Below are positions 11,596 to 24,139 of a stretch of 64,000 nt of DNA, in pieces (the stretch's first letter is position 1; each line of letters begins with the position of its first letter). The notes beneath the pieces were generated by a model. It was given only the letters and a program-made list of their open reading frames with translations. It ran no database searches and was not told where the DNA came from. Position numbers and translations under genes: made by a program. The stretch comes from Isoetes taiwanensis (taxonomy: Eukaryota; Streptophyta; Lycopodiopsida; Isoetales; Isoetaceae): assembly GCA_021234155.1 (NCBI GenBank), contig JAJEKV010000592.1, positions 62,001-126,000 on the forward strand, written 5' to 3'.

Positions 11596-11787
11596 ATATA
11601 CCTTCGGAGACTCCCTTCACAAAAGAAAGGGGCCGCCGTCGAGGTGCCGCCGGTGTTTGCGGCACATCAAGGTCCATGTCACTATCATCTAGCCATGTCA
11701 CCTAAAATTTTGCCAACATCACCCAATGAAAAGACCAAAGATGGACATCTTTGGTTTTAACCTAGTCAAAACTTGACCTTGCTTACT

Positions 11788-12410
11788 TGGCATGCCATGT
11801 CACCACTTGGGGTGCCTAGGGGTGGCATGCTTGAGACTAGGTGGCATGCACGAGCCACCTTGGCATGTTGGAGCCTGCATGGCATGTTGGAGCCACCTTG
11901 GCATGTTGGAGCCCGTGGCATTATGGAGTCCACGTGGCATGTTTTGAGCCACCTTGGCATGTTGGAGCCTAGGTGGCATGTTTGAGCCCACCTTGGCATG
12001 TTTGAGCCACGGCATGTTTGAGCACGGGTGGCATGTTGGAACCCTAGGTGGCATGTTTGAGCCACCTTGGCATGTTTGAGCCTAGGTGGCATGTTGGGCC
12101 ACCTTGGCATGTTGGAGCCCTAAGTGAGCTGCATGGCATGTTTGAGCCTATGTGGCATGTTTGAGCCACCTAGGAATGTTGGAGCCTAGGTGGCATGTTG
12201 GAGCCATTGGCATATTTGAGCCACCTTGGCAAGTTGGAGCATAGGTGGCATGTTGGAGACCCACGTGGCATGTTTGAGCACGTTGGAGCCTAGGTGGTAT
12301 GTTTGAGCCATTTTGTCATGTTGGAGCCTAGGTGGCATGTTGGAGCCACCTTGGCATGTTTGAGCCTAGGTGGCATGTTAGAGCCACCTTGGCATGTTGG
12401 TGCCCCGTTA
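11788..12410. repeat. second block of the 19-bp satellite
   Basis: Same monomer as at 6,336-7,240 and in the same orientation (GGCATGTTGGAGCC, TTTGAGCCACCTT). It is more degenerate, with several length-changing indels. No orientation switch occurs in this block. Confidence 0.85.
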
Positions 12411-12479
12411 TGCAAAAATAGGTGTTAAGTAATTGAAGTAGTTGAAGTAACTTGTGTTACATGGAATACTAGTATAAGA

Positions 12480-13000
12480 ACATGTGATCGTGCGTGCATC
12501 ACATGTAGCAAATCAAGTACGTCTACCACTATAAAGACCCGTTGATATGGAAGGATAGGACATGTCTGAGAATCAAGTACTCTTTTCCTACTTCTATAAA
12601 GACATGTGAGAATAGAAGTATTACACATGTCGTAATTCATGTATTCTTTTCCTACAATGCCTTAGCAAATAAAGTACTGCTGTCCTACTACTATAAAGAC
12701 ATGTGGCGTGGAAGCATATGACATGTAGAGAATCAAGTATTCTTTCCGACTTCTATAAAGACATGTGACAATAGAAGTATTACACATGTCGTAATTCATG
12801 TATTCTTTCCTACAATGCCTTAGCAAATAAAAGTACTACGTCCCTACTACTATAAAGACATGTGAATGGAAGTATGGGACATGTAAGAGAATCAAATATT
12901 CTTTTCCTACATCTATAAAGACATGTGACAATAGAATTATTAGACATGTAGAAATTCAAAGTACTCTTTCCTGATTGGATTGTATTATAAAATGACATGT
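12480..13000. repeat. ~160-bp dimeric tandem repeat
   Basis: CTATAAAGAC(ATGTG) occurs at about 12,529, 12,594, 12,690, 12,756, 12,851 and 12,915. The spacing alternates 65, 96, 66, 95 and 64 bp, which describes three copies of a ~160-bp unit made of two related halves. Most halves also carry ACATGT palindromes and AGAATCAAGTA. No coding potential. Confidence 0.8.
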
Positions 13001-15180
13001 CACAATAGAAGAAACTACAAAACAACAGGTGGATGTTTTAGTCCGAAAAAAGAACACCATTATGGGAACAAAACCATACCTTCACAAATCCACATGTAGG
13101 ATTCTTTGAAAACAGGACATGTAGACCTACCAAAAATGATGTTTTCAACAGTGGACCAAAAACCGGGGTGAGTGTGTTTCTTCATTTTTGAACAAAGGTA
13201 ATCAATTTGAATAATGTTTTTGACATTGGGTGATTGTGTTGGCAAATGTCTTGTTATTTTCGTTTTTAATGGATGGAATTAGGAGGCCATTGTAGGGCTG
13301 GGAGAATGCGTGGTATGTATTATGTATTATATGTATTATGAGCAGCATTATCTCCGTGATAAGACTTGCAAAACATATGCAAAGTATTTGTGTAGATCGC
13401 AATGGAGAAACTTGCAAAACATATGCAAAGTATTTGTGTAGATCTGCAATGGAGAAATATAACATTGGAGTGTGGAAGAACAGTTGCTGATCAATCTAAT
13501 GTCTAAAACTAACTTTCATCTATGTCTCATCCTTTGGTTTGTTAGTGTTCACTGGAATATGGTGCACAATAAGTAAAGCTTGTGAATTCACACGTAAACA
13601 CCATTATCCACCCTTGATAGTAAGAATATAACCATGTTTGCAATTTTTGGATTGTCCCTAGGGGGGCAAACCCTCACTCATGTGGATTTTCGGCATATTT
13701 TAAGTATATGCTAGAATATGCCTAGAATATATTAAAAACTGCTTCGAACTTGTTATTGCCTATAAACTGTCAGTCGCCAGTCTTGCTGAGCGACCGCTGT
13801 GCAAACTGGCTAACCGGAACTGGCATCTCTGTCTAATCGGAGTTAATCATTGGACCTAGTGCAGTAGATTTCGCTACAGGCCATGGAGGCAGCGTCCGTT
13901 GCAAAAAAATGCTTTAAAAAATGCTCTATTTTCTGTTTGAACCGCTGCTTGTTTTTTTAGATATTATACTTTTCTTCCTTTCGTAGTTGTATGTACTTAT
14001 GAATTAGATCGATCCATTCTTTTTGAATCCAAAGATACCGCATTGTATTTTAGAAAGTTTTCTACTTGATGCAACATGTTCTAGCTTCATCCAAACAGTC
14101 TATTTCGATTCTGAATGTGCTTGCACCATTTGGAATGTTTTGAATGTCAGACAGTGGTTGTGCAATTTGACCTATTCTAGTTTCATCCAAACAGTCTTTT
14201 TCGAGTTTTGAATGTGCTTGCACCATTTGGAATGTTTTGGATGTCAGACAGTGCTTGTGCCATTTGGAATATTTTGGATGTCAGACAAAGCTATTGCGTA
14301 ATCTCATATTGGCAAATGCTAGGTATGAAAAATATCATTCGTATCATGGTAGTAAGAATATAGGGAACAAAATACCGCATTATGGTAGCACTTGCACTTT
14401 TAACAAGTATATGTCCCTTTTCGTGACTCCCATGCAACTTTTAAATTCATTCTGAATGTACTAGGTTAACAAATACTAACGATCTTTACGATGAGCTTTT
14501 ATGAATCTGGGATGGGGCAATCGTTCCATTTTGCTAATAGATGATGCCTAATTTCTTTAAAATACGTTACGCTTTGTTTCCATAATTTAGTTGCTATGAA
14601 TTATCATGGGTTTTAAAGATGAAACACTTCAAGAAAGAATCAAACTACAGAACATTTTCTTGCTCTACATCTAGGGCTTAAAGCACGAGATGAAGGTGAT
14701 GATTTAGTAATTTAATAAAGGAAGATGTTGAGCTTAGCCAATGCATTGCCTTTGATTCATAGGTCGTGGATGTAGGCTATGAAATTGGAGGACCCCTACG
14801 AGAGGTTTCTAGGTTTAGATGTGCCCTTCTTCCATTTCATTTCTCATACGATGATCTTTGATAACAACTTCAATTTAACCACTGCTTTGTGCATGCCACC
14901 TTTTATGGTGAAGAGTGTAGTCTTTGTGTGGATTTATAGGTTTACAACTATAAACACGTCCAAGCTAAGTCAGCATGTACTTGAACCTTTAATACGAATT
15001 TCATGCCTTTTCCTAATTAAATAATACCTTTGTTTCAGTGGGGCATCGGTTATTGGTTTGAACAACAATGCATATCAAATTTCTAGAGGGCGTGTAAGTC
15101 CAAACATAACGACTTTGTTAGGCTTTGAGAAGTGTTGTTTTTTTCCAAAATTATGGTGCTTTTCTAGGTTAATCACAGTT
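13001..15180. other. non-coding stretch with small tandem duplications
   Basis: No gene recognised. It holds a 46-bp tandem duplication (13,364-13,457, starting ACTTGCAAAACATATGCAAA) and a ~96-bp duplication (14,081-14,290, starting CTAG(C/T)TTCATCCAAACAG) with a further partial copy. It also holds one copy of a dispersed repeat at 13,640-13,860 that recurs at 53,142. Confidence 0.6.
13640..13860 (+). repeat. dispersed repeat, copy 1, with central palindrome
   Basis: Similar to 53,142-53,310, by eye roughly 70 percent in the best part. Both begin TTTTTGG(A/G)TTGTCCCTAGG, followed by GCAAACCC, TATGTGGATT-like sequence, several ATATGC/ATATACC steps and CTGC-TC-AA-C. GGATTGTCCC (13,649-13,658) pairs with the downstream GGGGCAAACCC around a TA centre. 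The family is unknown to me. Confidence 0.55.
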
Positions 15181-15186
15181 TTCTGG

Positions 15187-15299
15187 GTGGTGGTTTAGTG
15201 GTAAGGCCTTGGGTTGGGCTGACCCCACCGGGGTTCAAAACCCACGCCTTCTTCGGGTGGGAGGCGTGGGTGGGTGCAAGTCCCACCAACCTTGCCTTC

Positions 15300-15327
<28 letters not shown>
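15187..15327 (+). mobile_element. tRNA-derived SINE with poly(A) tail
   Basis: TGGTTTAGTGGTAAGG (about 15,191-15,206) matches a polymerase III A box. GGGTTCAAAAC (about 15,232) matches a B box about 35 bp downstream. A ~70-bp GC-rich body ends at a 27-nt poly(A) tract (15,301-15,327). This is the layout of plant tRNA-related SINEs. It is not a tRNA gene: there is no acceptor stem or cloverleaf. I could not identify a clear target-site duplication. Confidence 0.75.
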
Positions 15328-15330
<3 letters not shown>

Positions 15331-15718
15331 ATGTGCACAGGAGTTAAATAAAAAAGTATGGATTTGGATAAAATTTGTGATTTTGTCAAGGTAAGCATCA
15401 TTAGATTTTACCCTATGTCTGCTTGGGAACGTAGAGATAGCTTAGCTTGCACCTATTATGAGCATTGCTAGAAGGAAAGCTTATATCAAGCTTTTTATGT
15501 AGCAATGACAGTTCTAAAAAGTCAATCACCAAGGTTGTTGACATTATTCTAAATGAGGTGCACCCTAGACTACCACAGTCATCGGATTCGTCGATCCTAC
15601 ATCTCAGACCTTGGAGCCTCTGGGCACCTCTCGTTTCGCTTATGCTCATTTATGATTGGGGGCGTCTATGATTTTGAGATGTCAAATATGAGTTTGTCTA
15701 AGGTTTTGATGGTTAGAA

Positions 15719-15805
15719 TTTGAAATACGGAGGCTCGAACCTCTACCAAAATAACTCAATGTCCTAATAAGACTACTTTAACCAATCTAACCAGTGAGTT
15801 AACGT
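15719..15805 (-). mobile_element. decayed tRNA-related SINE, minus strand
   Basis: Read on the minus strand, TGGTTAGATTGGTTAAAG resembles an A box. GAGGTTCGAGCCTCCG is a clear B box about 50 bp further on, ending near TATTTCAAA. Its sequence differs from the plus-strand SINE at 15,187, so it is another family or an old copy. Confidence 0.5.
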
Positions 15806-18800
15806 GATTATTTTTTATCTTAAATCAAGATTTTTTTTATAACAACCCATTAAAATTATTTTAGGGACATGGTCTATAGTTTCAGGAATTATATCTATAT
15901 CAAATCCCCCTGGAACCCTGTTATTTTTCTATATATTTTAAATTGTTGTTGTAGGATTTTTAAGTAACAAAACCTATTTTACAGATATCTTAACAAATAT
16001 CATTTCATGTGTTTCTACGAGAAAGAAAGAAAAAAGAAAGAGTTTCTAAATGTCTACTGAAAAGTTATAGGATCTATGAGACCAAATAAATACAGCAGAT
16101 CTTCAACATCCAGGAGGATTCTCGCAATTGAAAGTGCTAGTTAAATCTAGCAAACAAAAACTAAGCTTATTTATGATTGTTTATTCTATGAATTGATTAA
16201 TGCATCCACTTAAAAGGTCCTGAACCCCGGTGATGCTTTTGTACATGCTTATGGTCCCTTTTTTTCTTCTTCGGTCGTGTTCTTTTCTTAACACCTTTTT
16301 GGCCATTTTTTTGAGTGCCCCATTGGACGTTTGACTTTCTTTTTGCTATTCTTGTTGAATGATGTCGGATCAAGTCTGAAAAAAGAAAATATATGAGTGC
16401 CATGCTCCTTTTGTGACATAATGTAGGTGGTGCTATTGCGGTCTCAAGAGTGTTTAATAGAGCGTGAAGCATAACATGCTAGGAATATGAACAAAAGCAT
16501 CTTTGCCTAGATATTCAAAGGAATTAGATGTTGCTCTACAAGATCTTTCAATGTTGAGCTTTTTGGGAATTTCAGAATAGATAGAATGAGATTAGTGTTC
16601 TTACTATTCGATAGGTGGGCAATATGTTGAGGGATGAACACGCCAATTCTAGATGACGGCTTTGATGTCGCCCTTATGTCATTGAAGCAATCGATCATGC
16701 TCCAAAAAAAAAAAAAAAGGGGCAAAATAATAGTTCAAAAATATTGTATGCAATAAACGACACAAGAATTTAAAGAATATTCTTCAATACTAGTAAATTG
16801 CCCACCGTTGGCTTTACATGTTATTGTTCACCTTTCGTGATCGTTCGATGTGATTGTTCACAAAGAATGGGGTAGTAATGTGTTACCGCCGATCTGCGAG
16901 ATATTGCAAAGAGTTTGATCCGCAACTTTTGGCAAGGGAGAATTCAAAGGCGGATCCTTAGGAACCACTTAGGAACCACTATAATCAACCACTTAGGAAA
17001 TATGTGAATCCTTGTTTAGAGCTTTTACGTTTTGGGGAGGGGAGAAAGGCAAAATATATTGTTGTCCCTTTTTAGGTTCAAGGGCCTTTTTTGTTTAGAA
17101 TATTTTGCGTTTAGGGGAAAAAGTATTCTTGTCCTTGTTAAAATTCAAAATGTGCCTTTTTATTAAAGGGCTTTTTACCTTTGAGGGGTTTGAGGGGTCT
17201 TGGTGTTGTCCCTTTTTAAGTTCAAGTGGTGTTTTTGTGCATTTTTCTTTAAAATATTTTGTGTTTAGGGGAAAAGAGTAATTTTTATCCTTGTTAAAAT
17301 TCAAAATGTGCTTTTTTGTTAAAAGGCTTTTTACATTTAAGGGGTTTGAGGGGTCTTGGTGTTTGGGTAGTTTTGGGGGGTTGGCGCTTTTCAAGAAGAA
17401 CCACCTTGGGCATTGGAGAATTGAACCGCAGAATTAAGCCAAAATTTTAATAGAATGGACCTTAGACATGGAATCTATTAATAACTTTTTCCATGTCAAA
17501 TGTTCTTTTACTTTTTAAGAAACTGAACTAACTTGGCTACCAGCATGGAGAATTGCCCTAAACCAAACCAAACTTGGTTAGATCCTTCTCTATGGACTCT
17601 TTAATTTAATGTCATGTGGATTTGTATTCTATGCGAATCTATTTAGCAATACAAACTTTAACATAATTATACCGCTTATAAATCGAAACACGAGAACACC
17701 GGTGTATGCATTAGGCAAGGTGATGCACAACTTTGTGATCATATATGCACAAAATGTGCTCGCATGCATGTAACCAAGTTATGTTTACGACCCCGTTATT
17801 TCCATATTGCGGCTTGGGTTTACCAATTCTCTTTAGCCCACGGACTTTTATGACGCCATTACAATGTAATGCTAGCAAAAACCAAATATGTGTAAAGAGA
17901 GCACCAACCTTGTGTGGCAATGAAATCGGTGATCCGCTAAAAAATATACTCCATGTCTATACTTCATAAACACGATCTCAACTTGAACTCAATCTCAAAC
18001 CTTTTATAATGAAAGTGAAGTTGTCTTGGTCCGGTGGAGACATGCTACGGATATATTCTGAGGGACTAACGGATACTTACAAACACTTTGTTGTAGCCTG
18101 CGAGGTGTAGCCTTAAACTACTGAGAAAAGCTTTGCATGGCATAGAATGCAAACACAGTTGAGAAAAATGCATAAGTCTGTTGCTAGAAAGCGAAACCTT
18201 CGGTGCTTTCAATCGGGCGCCATCCTCCATCCTCCATCCGTGTTTCTTGTAGGATGAGCGATGTTATTCTTTAGCCAAGCATCTTCCCACGGTTAATGAA
18301 TAACATCAAAAGATTATGAAACAAGAGGAGTAGAAACGATGGCACAAAAAAGCAAAGAAGGCATTAAGCAAAGCAACATCCATAAGCAATGCAAAATAAA
18401 GCGTTATAAAGCCGCCCGAAAGCATGAGAAAAGGAAGATTGGGGCAAAGAAACGTAAAGCGTGAGATGATGAAAAAGCTTAATTGTTGTTTAAGGATGTG
18501 TGCCGATCTTACCTCTAGCGACATCACCATAATATCTTTTCGAATAACATTGTTTCTTTGGGAAAATAAATGTATGCAAGAGGTAGGACATAGCGCATCT
18601 ACTGACGGGTGATAAACAACACCCATAGACCTCCTTGGCACCCATATTTTCCACAGATGCTCCATAAGCCTCCATTGCTATCTGCGTTAGTCTCAACAAC
18701 AACAGGTAGATTAGGGTTAGTCGTAATCTAAAAACAAGAAATAAATCTTAGCCGTCCAATGTTTGGGTCCAATCTTAGCCCTCCGATTTAGGGCTGGATA

Positions 18801-20760
18801 CAACACCCTATAACATTATTATAAAGGACTAGTAATGGTGCTTGCCGTTCTTTGCATAAGTTCGACCTCTAAATGTTTTGGTTAATAAGAAGGGCTTATT
18901 TGCATGATATGTAAGCCAACTTTTGTAACTTCTTATTATAACAATTTTTTTTTTCAAAGCTTTAACAACGTTTTCCATGGATTATGTAAACAATATCAAA
19001 ACAATGTTGAACCTTTGTATCGATGTCGGTTACTTTATGTATGTTACATGAAGATAATGAATGACAATGGATGTTTATTGCTTATATTATAAGTTACATC
19101 AAGTAAAAGTTATACGAAGTAACATTAGCAAAATATACGAAAAAGCAATGCTTGCTCAAGTCCATTTTATCTGAAACAATTGTCGTGGCGCCAAACACAC
19201 TCCATTGTAGAAAGCACTACAACAAATAATAACCTTTAAGTGTTTCCTTGCAAGCTCCATGAGCGTCATTATCCATGAGCATTTTCCATATTCTTCAAAT
19301 TCGTTTATTCATAAACAACAAAGAAAGTAAAGATGTTTAAATTGACCGACAAAAATGAATATTGATTGAATTGCAGCTTCAATTAGTTTCACCTAGCAGT
19401 GCCCTCGTATTACCACACGGGGTTTAAAGAAGAAGAATAACAATAAATTAATTTGCCATACAAAGTCTTCTATTTGCTTTAGTAGATCCAATATGAAAAG
19501 CAACTCTATATTTTCATTATTTTCCCTAGCTCCTCATAGTCATTCCATGGGTGAGAAGTTGATATACGTGGAGCTCATTGTTGGATAAACACATCAAAAA
19601 TATGACACAGTTACAAAACAGAGCCATCTAGAATATCGGTTGTTAATAATAGATTCCATTTCCTGCTCCATAACAGACTGCCCGTTTCAAATTTTGTATA
19701 ATAGCCTTGTGCAGAAGAATTATAAAATCCAGTATGCATGAGGGAATAATCCTAACCTTCAATATCATGATTGCTTATTGTTTGCAGAAAGGCCACTTTG
19801 CTTCACCAAAACATGGAAATTCTGCATAGTCGAATTTGTGCCTTCAATGTAACACCAACACTAACTTAGGAGTCTCAAGATATCTCACATGAATGCCCCA
19901 CTAACATCCCGGAAGTTGAAGGGCGATCTTGTGCGTTAAGCCTTTGCCGCTCAAAAGTTTAGATTATCATCTAACATGCCAACTCTTTGAAACAGCTGCA
20001 TCTGCGTTGTACCATACTTGAAACTTAGATCAAAGGACTCAAATTTGGCAAACATAGAAAATTGTTCGAGACTAAAGGCAGAGCCTAGAAGCCCGTCAAT
20101 GATGCCAAACTATGAAAAATGAAGAATGCAAGCTCTGTTCCACCAACAGGGGCATCCATTTAAAAGCTTAAGGAAAGACCTAAAAAAAATCAGGAGCACA
20201 CAGTTCTCAAATTCCTAGTCTAAATATGTCAAATATGACAAATTGCATTTGCTGGTCTAGTTTTACAGCAGAGTACTAATAGGGTCGTAACTTTAAGAAG
20301 AAAGCTCCATTTCCCAAACATGAGCATGCATTGGAAAGCTCGGGAACAACCTATAAAAAGATGCTAGGTATATGTTTTTCAAATTCGTAGTACAAATGGG
20401 TGAAATAAGATCAAAGTACATGAGCCAGTCCAAAAAGCTCAGTACACAGGATATGCCCGCAAAACTATGTGGGTTCACTTCATGTGGGATTCTAAATGGT
20501 ATAAAAATGGGTACACTTGCCGTTATTACCATATCAAGCTGCAATTGAATCTGCAAATAAGGTCATGTGAAAGCAGACAGACAAAAATGATCTTCAAGCT
20601 CTTCAAATCAAAAGGGCATATTTCAACACTGCAAAATGTGTCCAGCAGGCTCAAGTACTCAATATATATGTTATGACTTGCAGATAAAGACATGCCTTTT
20701 GTTTATCCTCAGCATTCAACAGTATAGCTGTCACAATTGAATAACTCAAAATGTATAACT
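15806..20760. other. long intergenic stretch, little recognised
   Basis: No transposon protein or convincing gene. It contains a ~156-bp tandem duplication (about 17,061-17,370; shared blocks AAAATTCAAAATGTGC and GGGGTTTGAGGGGTCTTGG). A CACTACAACAAATA sequence at 19,217 resembles a CACTA terminus but has no matching partner. Two diverged repeats of an A-rich ~165-bp block lie at about 20,150-20,440. The rest shows nothing I can name. Confidence 0.45.
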
Positions 20761-20763
20761 TAC

Positions 20764-20984
20764 CTTCATGCATGACTGCGTGGTTGCTTATGTGCTTTAT
20801 TTTCCATCTATAAGCAATGCCAACATGAGAATGAACTAAACCAGCCAACCTCAGGGCCGCATAACATCCAGGCATGCAAGTTAGATAGGCAGAATGGAAC
20901 TTCGGTACCCATCTGTATAGTTGCTTATCTCTCAAAGATTGAAGTCGGACGGTGCTTTTGTTTTGGCACCCAAGTATTCTCAAC
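20764..20984 (-). other. exon-like open block with splice signals
   Basis: On the minus strand, TTTGTGCAG precedes and GAAG|GTAAGTT follows a 221-bp block. One frame is open across the whole block (1 + 219 + 1 nt) and encodes about 73 residues. The composition is unremarkable and I do not recognise the family. No neighbouring exon with compatible phase was found, so this may be an isolated or dead exon. Confidence 0.3.
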
Positions 20985-21203
20985 CTGCACAAATAATTAA
21001 AACATTTTATCAGATGTATTTCTAGAAGCTCAAAGGAAGCCAGAACATAGACCTACATCAGATCGAACATGTCATGAGCTATTATATTGCCTTTGCTGAC
21101 AACAAGCTTGGAGTGCCATAAAAAATATCACCTACAAAAAATGCATCCAGCAAATTGCATGAAGGGAGCGCCATATTAGAGCCTTGTCGCCAAGAGGATG
21201 TCC

Positions 21204-21515
21204 TGATCTCTCGACTCACAACTGACACAACTGATGTGGTATCTGCTGTAACTCCAAAGAATACACCACCCTTGTCTTCTTTTGATGCAGCTATCTGCGA
21301 ATTCAGGCAAAGACAACATTAAGCCGAATCAAAGTCTTGTTTTCATATAAACTCTCCTCCTGATCTCCCGACTCACAACTGATGTGATATCTGCTGTAAC
21401 TCCAAAGAATACATCACAGATGAACCCTTGTCTTCTTTTGATGCAGCTATCTGCGAATTCAGGCAAAGACAACCTGTTTTAAGGCCGAATCAAATATTCG
21501 ATCAAAACCCAAAGC
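21204..21515. repeat. 157-bp tandem duplication
   Basis: TGATCTC(T/C)CGACTCACAACTG recurs at 21,204 and 21,361. Both copies continue through GTATCTGCTGTAACTCC, CTTGTCTTCTTTTGATGCAG and GAATTCAGGCAAAGACAAC. Small indels separate the copies. It lies just upstream of a possible first exon. Confidence 0.75.
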
Positions 21516-21680
21516 CTGCACACGATTCCAGTTTCTCCTTCACAGAGCCCATGCTTGCCGGATTTCACACAGCACCATTATCTTTTTGGATTCCTGCACC
21601 TTATTCATCTGCCTAACCAGCGCTGCTCCTGCCCTGCCGTGAAGAAAAACCCTAATAGCGACTCGAAGCCAGCGCAGAGG

Positions 21681-21737
21681 ATGGCTATGGCGGACGTTCC
21701 ACGGGAGAAGACAACTACACCACAATACGAAGGGTGA
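21681..21737 (+). other. possible first coding exon of an unidentified gene
   Basis: ATGGCTATGGCGGACG (21,681) has a good plant start context (G at +4 and a purine at -3). The frame runs 18 codons to a stop that overlaps a donor-like CGAAGG|GTGAGA at about 21,733. No downstream exon is apparent, so the call is weak. Confidence 0.22.
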
Positions 21738-21739
21738 GA

Positions 21740-23029
<1,290 letters not shown>

Positions 23030-23089
23030 GATGGTGAAAACAACTAAGAAAGAAGCGTGGAGTGCGGTGGGTGGCGGTGAACATCGTGG

Positions 23090-24125
23090 ATGATGCGGTC
23101 AAAACCGATGGACGTGGCCGAAAGGGATTAAAAAAGAATTGGAAGTGGACATGACCGGATGGGCTGAGTCCCAGAAGCTCGCTCTGTGAGCCAGCCAGAT
23201 CAGTGCAGGGCTCTTTTGCTAGCGACACCTAGGCCTATGATTCCCCGAGGCAGGCGGCTACCTCCATCCTAGGTCTTGCTACGGGGGCCCGTTTGCTCGA
23301 TCTACGGCAACCTCGTAGGAATGGGGCAAATGAATTTTCCATGGAAGCACGGGGATGCACGGAATAATACAGTGCCGCACAGGCAAAGAATCGAAATGGG
23401 TCAACCCGGTTTTGGAATGCGGCAATTTGGTTTTTGCAACAACATGCTTAGTCTTCTGGCGATCTTGTGCCTCTGTTATTTCAATTAGTTAGTGAGTTAT
23501 GCGCTACAAGAAATACCATGACTAAAATGATGGAGTTTATGGAGCAATCCATGAAAACAATGTGTAGTAGCATCTGAGAACTAAAAGCGAAAATGTATCC
23601 ATGAAAAGTGAGCTGGAAAACATTAAAGGCGGCCGGATACATCGATGCATATGATGGAGATGGGGAAGATGAGAATGGGTCTCACGAAGGAGGTAGTCGA
23701 GAGAAATTAAACCAACGCTTTGATGAGATCAAAGATGAGCAGGGAAAAAACCCAAAAGCGAATGCCGAATGAGTGCGGGAATCCCGGAAGCGGAGGATGG
23801 CGGACTAAAGAGCAGGATGATAGAATTCTTTGCACACCATTTGGGGATGGATCAAAGCGAAGTAGTTGAAGCATCTGAGATTGGGAAGCCAAAGCGGAAA
23901 GGACGAAATATAATAGTGAAATTTGACAATAAAAGAGCATAAGGTAGCGATCTTTGCGAAAAGAGCATCCCTTAGGAATGTAAAAGATATGAGGGTGTGG
24001 ATAAATGAAGACATGACCACGGATACAATATGCACAACACAAATTGGAGATCAAAACTGAAAAGAAGCAAGACAAGCGGGAAAGAAGGCGTGCGGAAGAA
24101 AGGGGAAAGTAGTTATGCGGGATCA
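23090..24125 (+). pseudogene. LINE A ORF1 (RNA-binding protein), disrupted
   Basis: The conserved piece is at about 23,900-24,030: a block reading GRNIIVKFDNKRA, a frameshift near 23,940, then KRASLRNVKDMRVWINEDMT. This is the pattern of the RRM-like domain of LINE ORF1 proteins (I-V-K-F ... L-R-N ... V-W-I-N-E-D-T). The same domain is seen in LINE C. An acidic upstream region contains EFFAHHLGMDQSEVVEASEIG. ORF1 proteins coat the element RNA and aid reverse transcription. Stops and at least one frameshift show the copy is dead. The N-terminus may begin soon after the (CT)n tract (MVKTTKKEAW at about 23,031), but this start is uncertain. Confidence 0.6.
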
Positions 24126-24139
24126 AGGAGCCGGGAATA

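Noticed and set aside
8773-11760. Membrane-like proteins inside the ~820-bp array
   Set aside because: Frames differ between array units by indels and are not preserved.
15187-15270. tRNA gene
   Set aside because: A and B boxes are present but there is no acceptor stem, and a poly(A) tail follows; it fits a SINE.
19217-19230. CACTA element terminus (CACTACAACAAATA)
   Set aside because: No matching inverted end, subterminal repeats or target duplication found.
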